Assembly (NCBI RefSeq): GCF_905147045.1
Contig: NC_065899.1
Coordinates: forward strand, 6,956,501 to 7,020,500
Reading direction: 5' to 3'
DNA from: Nymphalis io
Lineage: Eukaryota; Arthropoda; Insecta; Lepidoptera; Nymphalidae
DNA: 64,000 bases
Part shown: piece by piece, positions 46,650 through 59,384 of the stretch
Numbering within the stretch: position 1 is the first letter of the stretch
How the letters are laid out: every line of letters begins with the position of its first letter
Translations under genes and position numbers: made by a program
Notes under the pieces: model-generated
Told to the model about the DNA's origin: nothing
Seen by the model: the letters and a program-made list of their open reading frames with translations, nothing else
Databases searched by the model: none

Positions 46650-46905
46650 TGCAAATGTTTTTCTGTCAAGAAGTTCTAAAGAGCAGCCCGGTATTTGGAA
46701 ATTTTGTGTTTTTTTGTCATGTTCCGATCTCCTACTCCTCTCAATACCTTAATAGTCATCTTATCCGATTATACGATTATAAAGGAATAGAGAGTGATCG
46801 TGCTTGCACCAATAATACTGCATTGTAATATTTTTTCTGCATTTGGTTAGCCAGTTGAGAATGGCCGTCGTGGCTGAAATTGGTCAGAAGGGTATTATCA
46901 TCAAT
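46650..46905 (+). repeat. SINE-B, 5-prime truncated and diverged
   Basis: TTTTTCTGTCAAGAAGTTCTAAAGAGCAGCCCGG ... CCGATTATACGATTATAAAGG ... GGTTAGCCAGTTGAGAATGG matches the SINE-B body from 44.05 kb on. The tRNA-like head is missing. Confidence 0.7.
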
Positions 46906-46946
46906 ATTAATGAGATATAAAAGCTTATAAATAACAAAAGGCAAGT

Positions 46947-47030
46947 AAAGTATTAACTTCAAAGGCGATGTATCTCATTACAGACTGCGGCACGCTTGGC
47001 GTGACGCCAGCGTCCAAATTTTCGGTCGTA
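46947..47030 (+). repeat. Repeat E, copy 2
   Basis: Contains CAGACTGCGGCACGCTTGGC followed by GTGACGCCAG. The core is an almost perfect 15-bp palindrome of the form TTGGCGT-N-ACGCCAA. Confidence 0.65.
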
Positions 47031-47724
47031 TGACAATATTAAACTCGTATAATGTCACGTCATAACGTTACTGTTATACCTTTATTGTATTTCATAATTG
47101 TTTCGAAATTCAATAAAACTTTTGTAATTTAAAACTGCTAGTTTTTTCAGTTCCTTTAATTTTTGACATGAAAACTAGTTTTTAAATTATTACATTACTA
47201 GTTGCCTACCAAAGCACATTTGCTCAAAATAATATTAGAAGCCACATAGTACATCATTTTTATTTTTTGTTTTAAGTATCATTGTCACAAACATCTCAAT
47301 AAATATGATTTGCATATGTATATTGTTCTAATCCATAAGATATAAGTCCGAATTAAAACGTCATAAAAATCCCAAAAAGTTTGATGGTTTTTATAAGCTA
47401 ATCTTCGTAACTATCATTTTCGAATTGTTTTAAAATATTGATAGTTTATATCAAAATATGGAAACCATACCAATTTTAGTACTAAATAAATTAATTTGTA
47501 TATATTTAAGGTTTTTTATTTTATGATATTGATATAAATATGTGTGCGTTGTTTAAAAATGGAAGTTATAGCACTTTTTACGTCATTCCGAAAATTTGTT
47601 TACGATACATAATTATTAACTAATAACTATTTTCTTATCAAAAAAAGTTAATAATACGTACAATATAATTTTGAAGACTATGCACCACATAAAATAAGTT
47701 TAATTTATTTAATAAGCTTGTAAG

Positions 47725-47815
47725 TGAAAAGTTTCATACACTTACCGTCGGTGACCACAGCATGCTTGGCGTCACGCCAACGCCTTGTCAGCCATTATGC
47801 TACGATAGTACACTA
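47725..47815 (+). repeat. Repeat E, copy 3
   Basis: GGTGACCACAGCATGCTTGG followed by CGTCACGCCAACGCCTTGTC; the palindrome TTGGCGT-C-ACGCCAA is perfect here (47766-47780). Confidence 0.65.
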
Positions 47816-48164
47816 CATCGTGACACGTATTGTATTTGTTTATTCGACGTTCAATGCATTACTTCAGCTTATGTTATATAACTTTAAGTTAATATTAAAA
47901 AATACGTAAATATTTTATTATAACAATATTATACATACGAGTATAGGTTGAACCAACTCGACTTTACTGACTTCGTTTAAAAACATTGTACATTTTTATT
48001 AATCTACTATTTATTGTGTTTATTCATTATTTATCAAATATGATATCAGTCATATATGCGTCTCTGATCATAAGTTCGTATCGTTCGTTCGCATCGTAAG
48101 TTGTTTCGTTTTAAGTCATTTTGTAAGTAACTTGTTTATACATTTTGGAACTTATCTACTAGAT

Positions 48165-48418
48165 AGTAGGGCTTTGTGCAACACTTCTGGGTAGGCATCA
48201 CCAGCTCATCAGATATTCTACCGATAAACAGCAATACTTAGTATTGTTGCGTTCCGGTTTGAAGGATGAGTGAGCCAGTGTAACTACAGGCAAGGTTGGT
48301 GGCGCATTGGCGATGCAAGGAATGGTTAATACATCTTATATCGCCAATGTCTATGGGCAGTGGTAACCACTTAAAATCAGGTGGCCCATTTGGCTGCTCG
48401 TCTACCTATAATATAAAA
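48165..48418 (+). repeat. Repeat C, near full length
   Basis: TAGTAGGGCTTTGTGCAACA ... CTGGGTAGGCATCACCAGCTCATCAGATATTCTACCG ... GAGTGAGCCAGTGTAACTAC ... ATCAGGTGGCCCATTTGGC ... ending CCTATAATATAAAAAA. Confidence 0.75.
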
Positions 48419-48860
48419 AATTGCTTATTCATAGGTTTTGGAACTTATCTTGGTAATAACTTGGCGGATATTAGAGTTTAGGTGCTTCAACGTTAAATGT
48501 CACTTGGAACAGACGAGAAGAAAACTAAACAAAAATCCAACGACGTTAAATCGCATGACCATAGCGCTCACGTTGACGTCATGATGTCGAGAAATAATTC
48601 GACCTATGAACTTATCGAGCAAAACATGTCATGCAAACACGCAAGGCATGTCGAGGCATCATTCATCAATAATTTAAAACTTACATTTTTTCAATATTTC
48701 TTCTTTAACTAACAAAAAAAATAGATTTCATACTTAATAAATGAAAATAAATTTGACATATTATATTATCTACTAGTATGTTTTATTATTTTATTTTTTT
48801 TATACATCATATTACAGAATGATCGATTCAACCAAATGGTATGTCTTTAAGTATATGTAT

Positions 48861-48919
48861 AAGCCTTCTTCTCATAAGGATAGGAGATCTTAGCCCAACA
48901 GTGGGACATTCACAGGTTG
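48861..48919 (+). repeat. SINE-A 3-prime fragment
   Basis: AAGCCTTCTTCTCATAAGGATAGGAGATCTTAGCCCAACAGTGGGACATTCACAGGTTG matches the last 60 bp of SINE-A. Confidence 0.7.
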
Positions 48920-49904
48920 CACTACATCCTTCTGTCCACACTTACTGTCTTCTTCATCTACACCGCTATGCGTAAAGATTTACTTGATAATTATTAAAGC
49001 GTGCAAGCGTGTTTACGTAAAGTTGAATTAATTTAAAATTTACTTACGCTTGCATGCGCCTGGAAAATTGTTTACTATACATATTAAATTTTAGACATTT
49101 ACCTCAAAATCGTAATTGTTCAATGTTCATGCACGGGCTGTTTTACAATGTACTGACATTTTATGAACAAGTTAGGCATAATCGCTTGCCATTTGCATAC
49201 AATAATTGCTTTTGTTAGGAAAATGTACCTTGAATAATAACGACTTTTCCGTTAAATCGTTGTTTTTATGATTTCTCTAATATTTAAGTATGTATAATTA
49301 GGAACGCGTTGTGACATATTAAAATTCGGAGTTCCTTAGAATTTTGTTTATAATAATTTTAAGGGATCACCTGTTATAAGCGATCTCGCTTGGTTGGAAA
49401 AAAAAGTTGACCGAAGCTTTGCGCGATAAGTAATTAATGAATACCTGATATATAGGTTTTACCTGATTGAGCCGACACACGATGTTTTCTGAAACAATAA
49501 AATGTATTATTAGATAGATAATCTTTTTTACGATATTGTAATATTATGAAAAATATTTTTGAATTTGAAAATTTACTAACACTAAAGAAAAATAAGAAAT
49601 AATCATAAATTTCAGTTTAGTGTGAATGTTATCATGAATCCCATGATCATAATCACAGATTGTCTTATTATAATCATAGGATTGGCGGTATAGACCTGAC
49701 TTCTGTATGATATACAGAAAATTAAGAAAGCAAACTGTCTATTTTAGTGACTCCCTACCTCCCAAAAATCAATACTCCGTATTGTTATTTTGGTTTTAGG
49801 GTGATAGGTGAAGTTTGACTTATATTTCGTGGAGAGTTAATGTCTAAGGCGACCGATCAGGTGACCCTTTTACTTGACCAAAAGTTGAATATCTTTCTTT
49901 TTAA

Positions 49905-50050
49905 ATGTAAGGCGGCCTGATAAATATTACACAGGTTAGTTTTGACCACCGCCCATAGATATTGGCACCGTTAGAAATATTGACTATTTCTTACATCACT
50001 AATACTTGTATCTCTAGTAAGACTGGCTCACTCACACATCCAGCCGATCT
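49905..50050 (-). repeat. Repeat C, diverged partial copy
   Basis: GACCACCGCCCATAGATATTGGCACCGTTAGAAATATTGAC and GACTGGCTCACTCACACATC match repeat C reversed, with an internal loss. Confidence 0.6.
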
Positions 50051-52425
50051 AATAGACATATGAAAAAATGATAAAAAATACATGGAACTTATTAAGGACA
50101 CCAATAACAAGATAATAATTGATTACGTCATAAATTTAAATATTATGACACATTGAAAAATGTTAAAATGTATAACATTTAATATTATGTATGCATTTTG
50201 ACTTTCTTCAATTTTCCTTATGTTCATGTCTCTTATTACTTTGAATATCACCCTATAATAATAATTAGTTGATGAAACGGATTTGTAAATTTGAAAAACT
50301 GGTTACAAATAATAATTTACCAGTACATAAATTAGTATCTACTTACTAGCGATTTGAAATCGGATCGATTTTTTTATATTGATTGCTTGAGCGATTTTAT
50401 AAAAAAGTAATATTAAATAACAAAATTCACCACGAACAACTAACAAGGCTCTCCAAAATATGTCGGGAAAACTCTCAAGGACCAAACAAATATATATAAC
50501 TTACAGCAAATAAAATTTTCCTCAACCGGAGATGGTGTCTGCGACTCTTTAGATATGACCAAACGATTAAAGTTACTTCTTACGGACCCAAACGCTACTT
50601 GGAAAAAAGGAAAAACGTTGCTAAAATATCTCCATAAATTATATATATGTCATGACAAACAGACGTAAGAGAGTTCATTATCAAAGCTTTGTGTCGTGTT
50701 TCTAAGGACTGAGCTTGTTCACCGAAAAAGAACGGTTCTTTGTATCTTTTGTACGACCTCTTATCATGGAATAAAAATTAAATATTACAATTATTTTATA
50801 TTTGTAATTTGTTTATTTTTGATATATATAAGCTGATATGTATCTAGAACCAATAAAACCTTTCCATTTAACATTCATAACATGAAGATTTGTTTAATTT
50901 TTCATCATCAAGTATCATAAATCATGTTTCTCATGTATATTATCAAACACTTCTTTTTTTTTTTTAATTAATTGTGCTAATATTAAATTAAACTGAAATT
51001 TTAATTATGATGCTGCCTAACCAAAACAAGCGGATACATCAAACAAGAAATAATTGAAAGTTACTCTAAAACTTAAAATGACAAAATACATAAAACATAA
51101 GAATACTTAATAAAAACAAGCTCTTTTTTTAATTTCCGTATTGAAACACTACCACAATATTGTTTTGTCACCAACACTATATCTGTATGCAAAATTTCAG
51201 ATTAATCGGTTAGATGGAACAGGCTTAAAATACAATTGAAAGATTTGATTCATACATACTAACAGGTGAAATTAAATAAAAATGTGAAAAATGGAAATTG
51301 ATGGTTATTGAAATAATTTATAATTATAGAATATCAAATAATAGTAACATATGGCTTCGTTAATGATGATTTTATTTTTATAATAATAATAATAGAATAT
51401 GTATTGTATGTAGTATACATACGCGCCAAGTGCACACAAGGATGTAGGACGCGGAGGACAAGGAGGCATGACGGTAGAAGAAAGCGTTATGCCATTTGCC
51501 ATCACGACATACCAGTCGCTCTTACCCCCAAAGCGCGCTAGTAAATGTTTCACGTTAAAAGCTTGTATGACATAAGTTTTATTTGTTTTCCATACAAATA
51601 TAAACGGCAATTTGATCTCGATTAAATTAAAAAACTTTGTTACAATTAAACCTTAATTATCAAATAAATAATATGTATATCTACGTTTTTTTAAGACTTG
51701 TATCAAACATAAATATTTCCTATAACTTTGCATTTTGTCAGACATTTCAAACAGTAATTTCGGTGATAGTAAAAGTTATTTCAGCGTGCGGTGTCGTATA
51801 TTAAGAATAGGATAAGCGAGAAAATAGCTTGTCGTGGTACTAAATGTATTAGAATATTTTTTTCTACGACAATTCTAAGTAAAAAATACTGTGGGAATTT
51901 GTTTTCGCATAAGTAATCTTTCGATTCAATTTATTTTTTTAAAATTAAACTAATTATTTAAACATTTGGAAACATTTAAAAATATAAAAAGAAAGGCAAT
52001 ATAATAAATGTACAATACAAGCATGGTTTTGTTACAATTATATTCTATAAATAACACCATTAAAAATGTTGCATTATAATATTCTGTGGGAGTTAAAACA
52101 AAACTAATCCCATTTAGATAAAGCGACAAACAATAGTAACATCTTCTAAAGAAGATGACAAATACTACAATTTAATGAAATTAATGCAACATATTAATAA
52201 AAACGTTACAAAGCTGACATCGTCGCGAGACGAAATTAAGCAACGGTTTATATATACGTATGCAAAATTGCTAACAATCGCTACGTTTTTTTAAAAAAAT
52301 CTGTAGCATCTGTAAATATGGCTAATATTTTACAGAGAATTGTAAACGAAATTACACACTACACTCACGGATCTAATAGTATTTATTTACATTGCACATA
52401 AAGTGTTTTGATGTTTGATGATACG
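50051..52425. other. AT-rich stretch with one unexplained higher-GC patch
   Basis: Nothing gene-like is supported. A patch at about 51420-51545 is clearly more GC-rich than its flanks and lies in a 101-codon minus-strand frame (51305-51610), but the ends of that frame are low-complexity and no family is recognised; it may be an unfamiliar repeat. Confidence 0.45.
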
Positions 52426-52645
52426 ATCATCATCATCATCATCAACAGCCAATCATTGTCCACTGCTGAACATAGGCCTCTCCCAAGGTGCGCCTAAGCT
52501 CCCAGTCAAAACTGTCCTGCCGATACCGCGACCGCTACCTTGGTCGGGCCTAGCGGGCTTACCGGTAACTGGGGTCCTTTTTTTTGAGCGCGTCTACCAT
52601 GTAGGAGGGTTTGCCCATACTCGCCGCGCTGGGCAGGCGTGTTGC
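52426..52645 (-). mobile_element. Internally deleted RTE derivative
   Basis: A (CAT)n microsatellite tail (52426-52444) is followed by about 65 bp matching the 3-prime end of the RTE at 26.0 kb (CAGCCAATCATTGTCCACTG on). About 13 bp later comes about 130 bp matching that element's 5-prime end (CTGCCGATACCGCGACCGCT ... CGCTGGGCAGGCGTGTTG). About 2.8 kb of endonuclease/RT is missing. It cannot encode the polyprotein. Confidence 0.85.
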
Positions 52646-52690
52646 GTGATGGTATGATAAAGCAGAAAAAAAGCAAGACCAACAATCATG

Positions 52691-53350
52691 GGGTGCATGT
52701 CAGTCACCTCCACGTGGTGCACCCTGGGCAACGGGCTCGATCAGCAATCCGATGTTTTTTCCGGATTGCTTGTCGACCGCGGCTGAGACTAACGCGGCGG
52801 AAGTGTCGCGGGCCGCTCCTGGTACTTCTCTGTTGCGCAGAGTAGACCAGCGAGCAGCTTCGTGGCAAATAGGAGGACTCCGGGGTCCTTATGGGCCGCC
52901 GGAGAGAGAGAGGAGGAGTTGGTCTCCGGCGTCCTTTCGGGCTGCCGGAGACAGGAGGAGGTAGTAGTAGGAGGAGAGAGAGGCGGATTCGCCCAGTTTC
53001 GGTGTCGATGCTGGGCGGACGGACTTCGGTCACCGCCTTCTCAAACTCGTTTCCCCATCCAGGCGTCAGCCTGTGGTGGGACCGCGCCGTTCACCGTTCA
53101 CCGGCCGGGCCAAGAGGAGACAACCTCAATAAAAAACAACCGGTGGGTCGCTCACCCAAAGCGACGACTGCAGACGGGGTCGCAGTGGTGTGCTAACGCG
53201 TTCCCGTTACCCCGCCACCATGCGGTGAGGCGGAAACGAGGAAGTTTTAGTGGGTAGGACGGTGGCCTTCTGCCCCGTGGGTCCAATATACCCGTCCCGG
53301 TCGTGTCCGGGCGGGAGGCGTAAATGCCTTTCCTCCTCGAAAAAAAAAAA
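52691..53350 (+). mobile_element. GC-rich retroposed element with poly(A) tail
   Basis: Roughly 660 bp of GC-rich sequence in an AT-rich region ends in an A-run (53340-53351). It is bracketed by AGACCAACAATCATG (52676-52690) and AGACCAATCATG (53351-53362), a likely target-site duplication with a 3-nt difference. It contains two related segments (around 52870-52910 and 52920-52960, each with a CCGG...GTCCT..GGGC.GCCGGAGA pattern). Its end (TTTTAGTGGGTAGGAC ... GGCGTAAATGCC) resembles repeat D. Overlapping open frames of 70-130 codons occur on both strands because stops are rare in GC-rich DNA; none has a recognised domain. Probably a truncated LINE end or a SINE. Confidence 0.65.
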
Positions 53351-53375
53351 AGACCAATCATGTGATTTTAAATAA

Positions 53376-53693
53376 AGTATTAAGTAACAGGCTGTAAATG
53401 TCCCACTGCTGGGCTAAGGCCTCCTCTCCCTTTTTAAGGAGAAGGTTTTGGAGCTTATTCCACCACGCTGATCCAATGCGGGTTGGTGGAATACACATAT
53501 GGCATAGTTTCAATGAAATTAGACACATGCAGGTTTCCTCACGATGTTTTCCTTCACCGAAAAGCACGAGATGAATTATAAACAGAAATTAAGCACATGA
53601 AAATTCAGAGGTGCTTGCCCGGGTTTGAACCCACGTTTATCGGTTAAGATTCACGCGCTCTTACCACTGGGTCATCTCGACTTTTTTGTCGTT
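53376..53693 (-). mobile_element. SINE-A, full length, with 15-bp target-site duplication
   Basis: Flanked by TGTGATTTTAAATAA at 53361-53375 and 53694-53708. Read on the minus strand it has the tRNA-like head (GATGACCCAGTGG, B box GGGTTCAAACCCGGGC), body, and GGGACATTTACAGCCTGTTA end. Sits immediately next to the GC-rich element. Confidence 0.9.
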
Positions 53694-53708
53694 TGTGATT
53701 TTAAATAA

Positions 53709-55016
53709 TCATAATTTATTACAGAGCGTGATACAACATTAATAAATGTAAAAGCATAATGAAAATCGTAATCGTTCCATCAATTATTTGTTAACCGTTC
53801 ATAAACAGATTTGATTAGTTGCTGACAAATGACAATTTTTTTCTTAGGATGCGAATCGCAATCCATCAATGTAAACTATTCCGGAATAGTACGCTGCAAA
53901 ACAAAAAATAGCAATAAAAGGTGTTAAAGTTAAATGTAGTAATAACTCTAACGTAGTTATTGAACTAGTTGTTTTCTTTAAGATAGTTAACACCAAGGCA
54001 TCTGCGACACATTAAGGGATGAGTGAGTTGAAGTTATTTAAAATATTTCAACAAATGACATCAAAAGCCTTTTGCATGCATAAAGACTAATAATGCATGC
54101 AAAATCAGCCTTTATGCATAATTGAACTGTTAGCAACATAAATTCACCGTTTAAAATGGTAATTAGCTTACATGTGTTTACAAAACTAAAGTGTAAAGAC
54201 GTTCAAAGACAAAGAAATTCTTGATGTAAGATGTAGATATCATTGTGATTTTGCTGCGACATTCGCATTATATAATAGTGAAATAAACGGAACCAAAAAA
54301 GAATTCTTTTAATAAATTAATTATCGTCCAACGGCTTATAGCTAGTATCTCTAAGCCTTATACAAAACCTTTTTTTCAAAATACAGTTTTTTCTTATTTT
54401 AAATTGTAGTTATTTTGAAAGAATAAACTCGAAGTGCATCGCAGTATACGATCGTGAAATGTCAGAATATGATATGTGAAATTGACTATCATAATTATGA
54501 CACTCAAAAAAAACCATCCTAAAAAAATCGTATATCTGTAAGTAGTTTTATAACCCAAGAGTGAGATAACAAATTTTTACAGAATAGCGCTGCTTTATAA
54601 AATGTAACTTATAAAAAGTATGTACTAATTTGATGCATTCAGCTTTAAAACAGCAAGCTTATGACATGACGCATTAAGTAACAAGAACGAGCACTTAACA
54701 AACTTGTTGCACTTTCAAAATATACGTGAATTGTTTCGCGTTACGTTATCGTCTTGCTAAATATAATTTGTTGTTGTGAAAATGCCACCTACATAGTATA
54801 TTCTGATAAGTGGAATGAAGCTCATAACTTTGAGAGTTAACTAACTACGTAGTTAAAACTGATTCAAAATATAGAGTTTCGAATAGCTTCTCAAACTACA
54901 TCACTTAACATTAATATTACTTTATATATAATTATTATGAAATAGCTAAAATCGAAATACATGAATATAATAAAATTTATGTATATCATAAATAAATGTT
55001 TGATTTCTAGGTATAA
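53709..55016. other. AT-rich stretch, no gene seen
   Basis: No supported exon or repeat. Confidence 0.5.
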
Positions 55017-55275
55017 TTGTTTTCTAATATCCCACTACTGGGAAAGTCTTCTCCGGGTATGGAAAACGATTGGAGATTATTCTACCACACTGCTCCGGTA
55101 CGGATTGGTGGTAAGGTCATCCGTTGCATATTTCATTATGCTTTCCTTCACTAATAAGCTCGAGATTAATAATAACGACGAATCAAGCAAATGAAAATTA
55201 ATTAGTGCTTACCCAAATTAGAACCTGCAGTCTTCGTTTAAGTGTTCTATGCTCTAAGCTATCTCGATTCTTCTA
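55017..55275 (-). repeat. SINE-A, old diverged copy
   Basis: Reverse complement retains AGAATCGAGATAGCTTAGAG (head), CATTTGCTTGATTCG (body) and TCCCAGTAGTGGGATATTAG (3-prime end), with many substitutions and gaps. Confidence 0.65.
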
Positions 55276-58200
55276 TCAATAAATTTTCTATAAAATTCAG
55301 ATTCATATTTACAAATGAATAATATAAACACACTAAATTACACATTTGCAATAATTAATCATATCAATAATCAATATAAATTTTTGAAAATAGACTGATT
55401 ACTCAATTTTGAAAAGCTTATTATATAATAAATAGAAATTCATTTAACGCCATTCTCAATACCTGAAAATTTTGTTTTTATCGGGGGACGAGAGGTCGTT
55501 GACTAGCAACATATATAGGGATTGTTGGTATTTTTATATACGTTCGTGTGTATAGCGTGTGATCGGTTTAAAAATAATTATAGCATAATAATAAAGCAAG
55601 TTTAGCACATATATTTTTGCTTTGCTGGTAGCGCTTGACGATTCATAAGTACTTATAAAAGTTAAACCTTTTTTTAATTTGATATGATTTGAATATTCAA
55701 TAACGTTACTCTTTGAATACTCTACTCGACTAATTTCCTATTAACGTAGAACTTATTACGTATTTACACTCAACTTTACCACAATTATTCGACTGATCGA
55801 TGATATATAAATTCATAAAAATTTGTATCTTATTTATAGATGTTAGCAAAACGATATTCATTCTTTCGAAACCCCTTTCTTGTTAAATATTTTTTAAAAA
55901 TTTAACCCAATAATGTTTTAGATATAATCGAAATAACCACAAATTCGGTTCCATTAGTTGTTATATTAAATAGCCATTTACCGGCCATTAAACTTACAAC
56001 TAAAAGGGGTGAAACATAAAAAAGTTATAATAATTGGTGTTCCAACGCTATCGACAAAATAAAGACTAAAAATTTTCAAAAAAAAAAAATCATTTCCTTA
56101 TCAATACTGTTTCTTTTTTGTTAAGTTTTTCATAAAAACGAAAATTAAACTTGATAGGAATTTAAAGTTGATTAAACACACAAAGACAGTTAAAAGCAAG
56201 TCTGTTCTTAATTCTCTTTGCAATCAAATAATGTGACACCACATCAGAGCCTCAAAGAAGACTTTGTAGGACAAAAATCCGCAAAGGCCTCAAAGAGTAT
56301 GAGCTTGACACGATTCGTAATGATATTAGTATTTTGAATAGAAATACCATCATAAAGCAAACCTTAGGACTTTCCTAGTTTTATTTTAGCGAAATTAAAT
56401 CAAATTTTACAACGACTGAATTAAGATTTGGTATTTTATTTTAAGTGAGATTTTAATTCAATATGTATTATACTCTTATTTATTAACCTACATTCACAAA
56501 TAAGTGTAACAATTCATAACTATTTCAATATCAGATTTATTTGAAATCTTATAATATTCCTTGAACAATTCTTGTGTATAAATATCGTGTATCTAGGGAC
56601 CAGCTCTAATTATTTGAATTATTAGAGCCGAGCGAAGCTCATTCGCCCAGGTACTAAATACGACTGACATCGAAAATTGTTGATCTTATAAATTATGATC
56701 ACTATTACATTATCTCATTGTAACCTCTATTGTTTCAAAATTATTATATAGAAATGAATAAAATTAAAATGTTCAAGCAATATATTTTTTATACACATAA
56801 TATATATTTTTTATTTTGCCTAAGATTTATCCTTTAAAAATGATGACGTATTAAGATTAGTATCATAAAAAACTTCTGTAACATATACATATTTAAAAAG
56901 TCATATAAGCAACGTTACAAAATATAAAATTGCGATCATGGTGACACTACATGTCGCAACGCCTACATTAGAGGAATTTCACATTGCAGTATACGGAATG
57001 TTTTAAAATGATAAAACCTTGTACAAGTGCCATCCTTTAAATATGTAAGTCTGAGTCGGCGGGTGTTTCTACTTTGAGAAATGCATAAGTATAAGGAACG
57101 CGTCTTACAGACTCAAAACATAATTAAATGTTATATGGTTGGTATAATAATGAAATTTGAATACTTTTATTTCTACCTTGTTTTCTAGTTATTATAAGAA
57201 ATAACGGATTAGGAACATATAAAATTCGATATAATGGATTTATTAAATTTTGGAATATTTAACGTATCTAACGGGTGGGGGATTGACACTGGTGCAAGAA
57301 TAATTATATATTAAACTAGTACTCCAACGTGGTAAGAGGGGCTGGTGCTAGGTAAAAAAACTAGCCTATGTCTGTCCTGAGGTTCAAGCTTGTTTCATGA
57401 CAAATTTATCAAATTCGGTTCAGTATTTTAGTGTTGAAAGCGTAACAGACATACAGAGTTACTTTCGAATTTATAATATTAGTATAGGTGAACAATTCTT
57501 GTATATAAATATAAAATTCTAAACGTATATCTCGGAAACCACTATATATAATATAATAATGCACTTATATAAGTAAATAATATAAGATATTTTAAGATTA
57601 TATAAGACACTGAATCTACTGTATTTACAAACACAAGAAATAGCCCCATATGACAATGTAATACATAATATCTATAAAAAGCTGTGTAACACTCAATCTA
57701 TCTTTTTACCAACTCCCTCGAACACTTGGCTAATCTCTGCCGGAGCATTCTAATTTCATGTAAACCCCAAAAATAAGTAACATAATTGGAAAGCTGAATT
57801 CATATGTAGCGTTATGATCCCAAAAATAAAATTGTTTGGTCTCACTATTTTATTCCCAGTTAAAAAGTTTCGAATTAATCTTTACGACAGTAAAAAAATA
57901 GAAATAGGAAATTTAATGTGGATTTTTTACCAACATGTGTCTCATTGATGATACCGCGGTGTTACAAAAATTTAGTACGAGCGGATATCAAACTTAGGAC
58001 CGGTCGTGTAGTATTTAGCTGCAGCGATTAATGTGTTTACACGAAATATTCATCGTATTTTATTTAAAATATATAACAAAGAAAGAGATAGATACAAATA
58101 AATGTTATATTCCCATAATTACTCTGCATAATATTTTAGCAAACGCATTTGTGATAATACACAAACTATAACAAGTTCTCTTGAATCTGCAAAATGCAGC

Positions 58201-59384
58201 CGCTTCAGTCTTTCTGGTTAGCAAACAGTAACTGTAACAGTTTTAATGAAAATCAAACACTTGTTAACAATAGCTCAACGGATGTTTCTTTATAATTAGC
58301 ATGCAACCCTTGCCAAAGTTCCCAAAGGCCCAGTAGTTATAAAAACCATAAACAAAGTTCGCGAGTTTAAAAAAATATTAATTATGTCACTCGTGTCTAC
58401 TAAACCAACTTCCGACGCCTTTTCGCGTAATAATTACTTTATACTGGTACTTTTATAATAAAAACTGCTTAATCTTACTAAATGAGAACTTAATGTGGTG
58501 GTTCAAAGTCTATATAATCATATATTGTTGTATATATGTTACATATAGTATACGCGAACACCACAATTATCTTATATTTTGAGTGTTTTTATGTTTAAAG
58601 ATAAGATTTATTTTTTAACTTTTTTTTACTTAACAATCAAAAAGTAATAAAGTAAACTTAAAAAAAAATTATCAACAAAACCTTAAGAGTAACAACATTC
58701 ATCTTTATAAATAATAACAAAGAAAATTCTTTGAGAGCTACACTGTCGTAAAATAACGTACATACCATACAAGAAGACACAATAAACTACTCCTTACGAC
58801 AAGCAGAAGTAATTATGGAAGATAAAATATATTGTTTGAAGGGGGAAATTTTGAAGAAACTACGAAGAAGACGAAGTCGGAAACATCGACAGTTAGCCTT
58901 TGTTTAAAAATTGCCTTGTAAATAATTTAAGAAATAATCTACAACGGGAAATGTGACCTTACAATTGATATTCGGTGACCCATATATTGTTACATGTACA
59001 ATTCTTGTGACAAACAATTTTTCTTTTTTTTTTGCAATTCTGTCAAGGCACAGAAATAATAAACTTTTTGAAACCGAAATAAGCATTGGCGAATTTACTC
59101 GTAATATTCATATAATATACTCGTATAATAGCATCAAGACTATACATTCCATGTTTACAACACTATATTCACCATAGCTAAACTTGTTAATCTCGATTTG
59201 TTATCGATACCATCGACAGACTATTCGATGATCGATACGCACTTTTCACATTCCCTAGAGCCGATCCAGTCAGCATCTCGCTTGTTGAGATACATTTATC
59301 TTCAAACAAATAACATACATTTTTTGTAAAATATGAACTTCAATTTGTTAGGTTAACCTGATGACAGATCGTCGATGATTTTTT
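55276..59384. other. AT-rich stretch, no gene seen
   Basis: No exon supported. A short stem (GCTCTAAT ... ATTAGAGC at about 56604-56629) next to CGAGCGAAGCTCATTCGCCC may mark an unfamiliar repeat end. Confidence 0.45.

Noticed and set aside
52415..53361. Overlapping frames of 68-131 codons in the GC-rich element
   Set aside because: Present in several frames on both strands at once, with no recognised domain; explained by high GC and few stop codons.
25624..53708. CRISPR-like array suggested by recurring similar segments
   Set aside because: The segments are dispersed SINE copies of about 300 bp in both orientations, not short direct repeats with spacers; the genome is eukaryotic.
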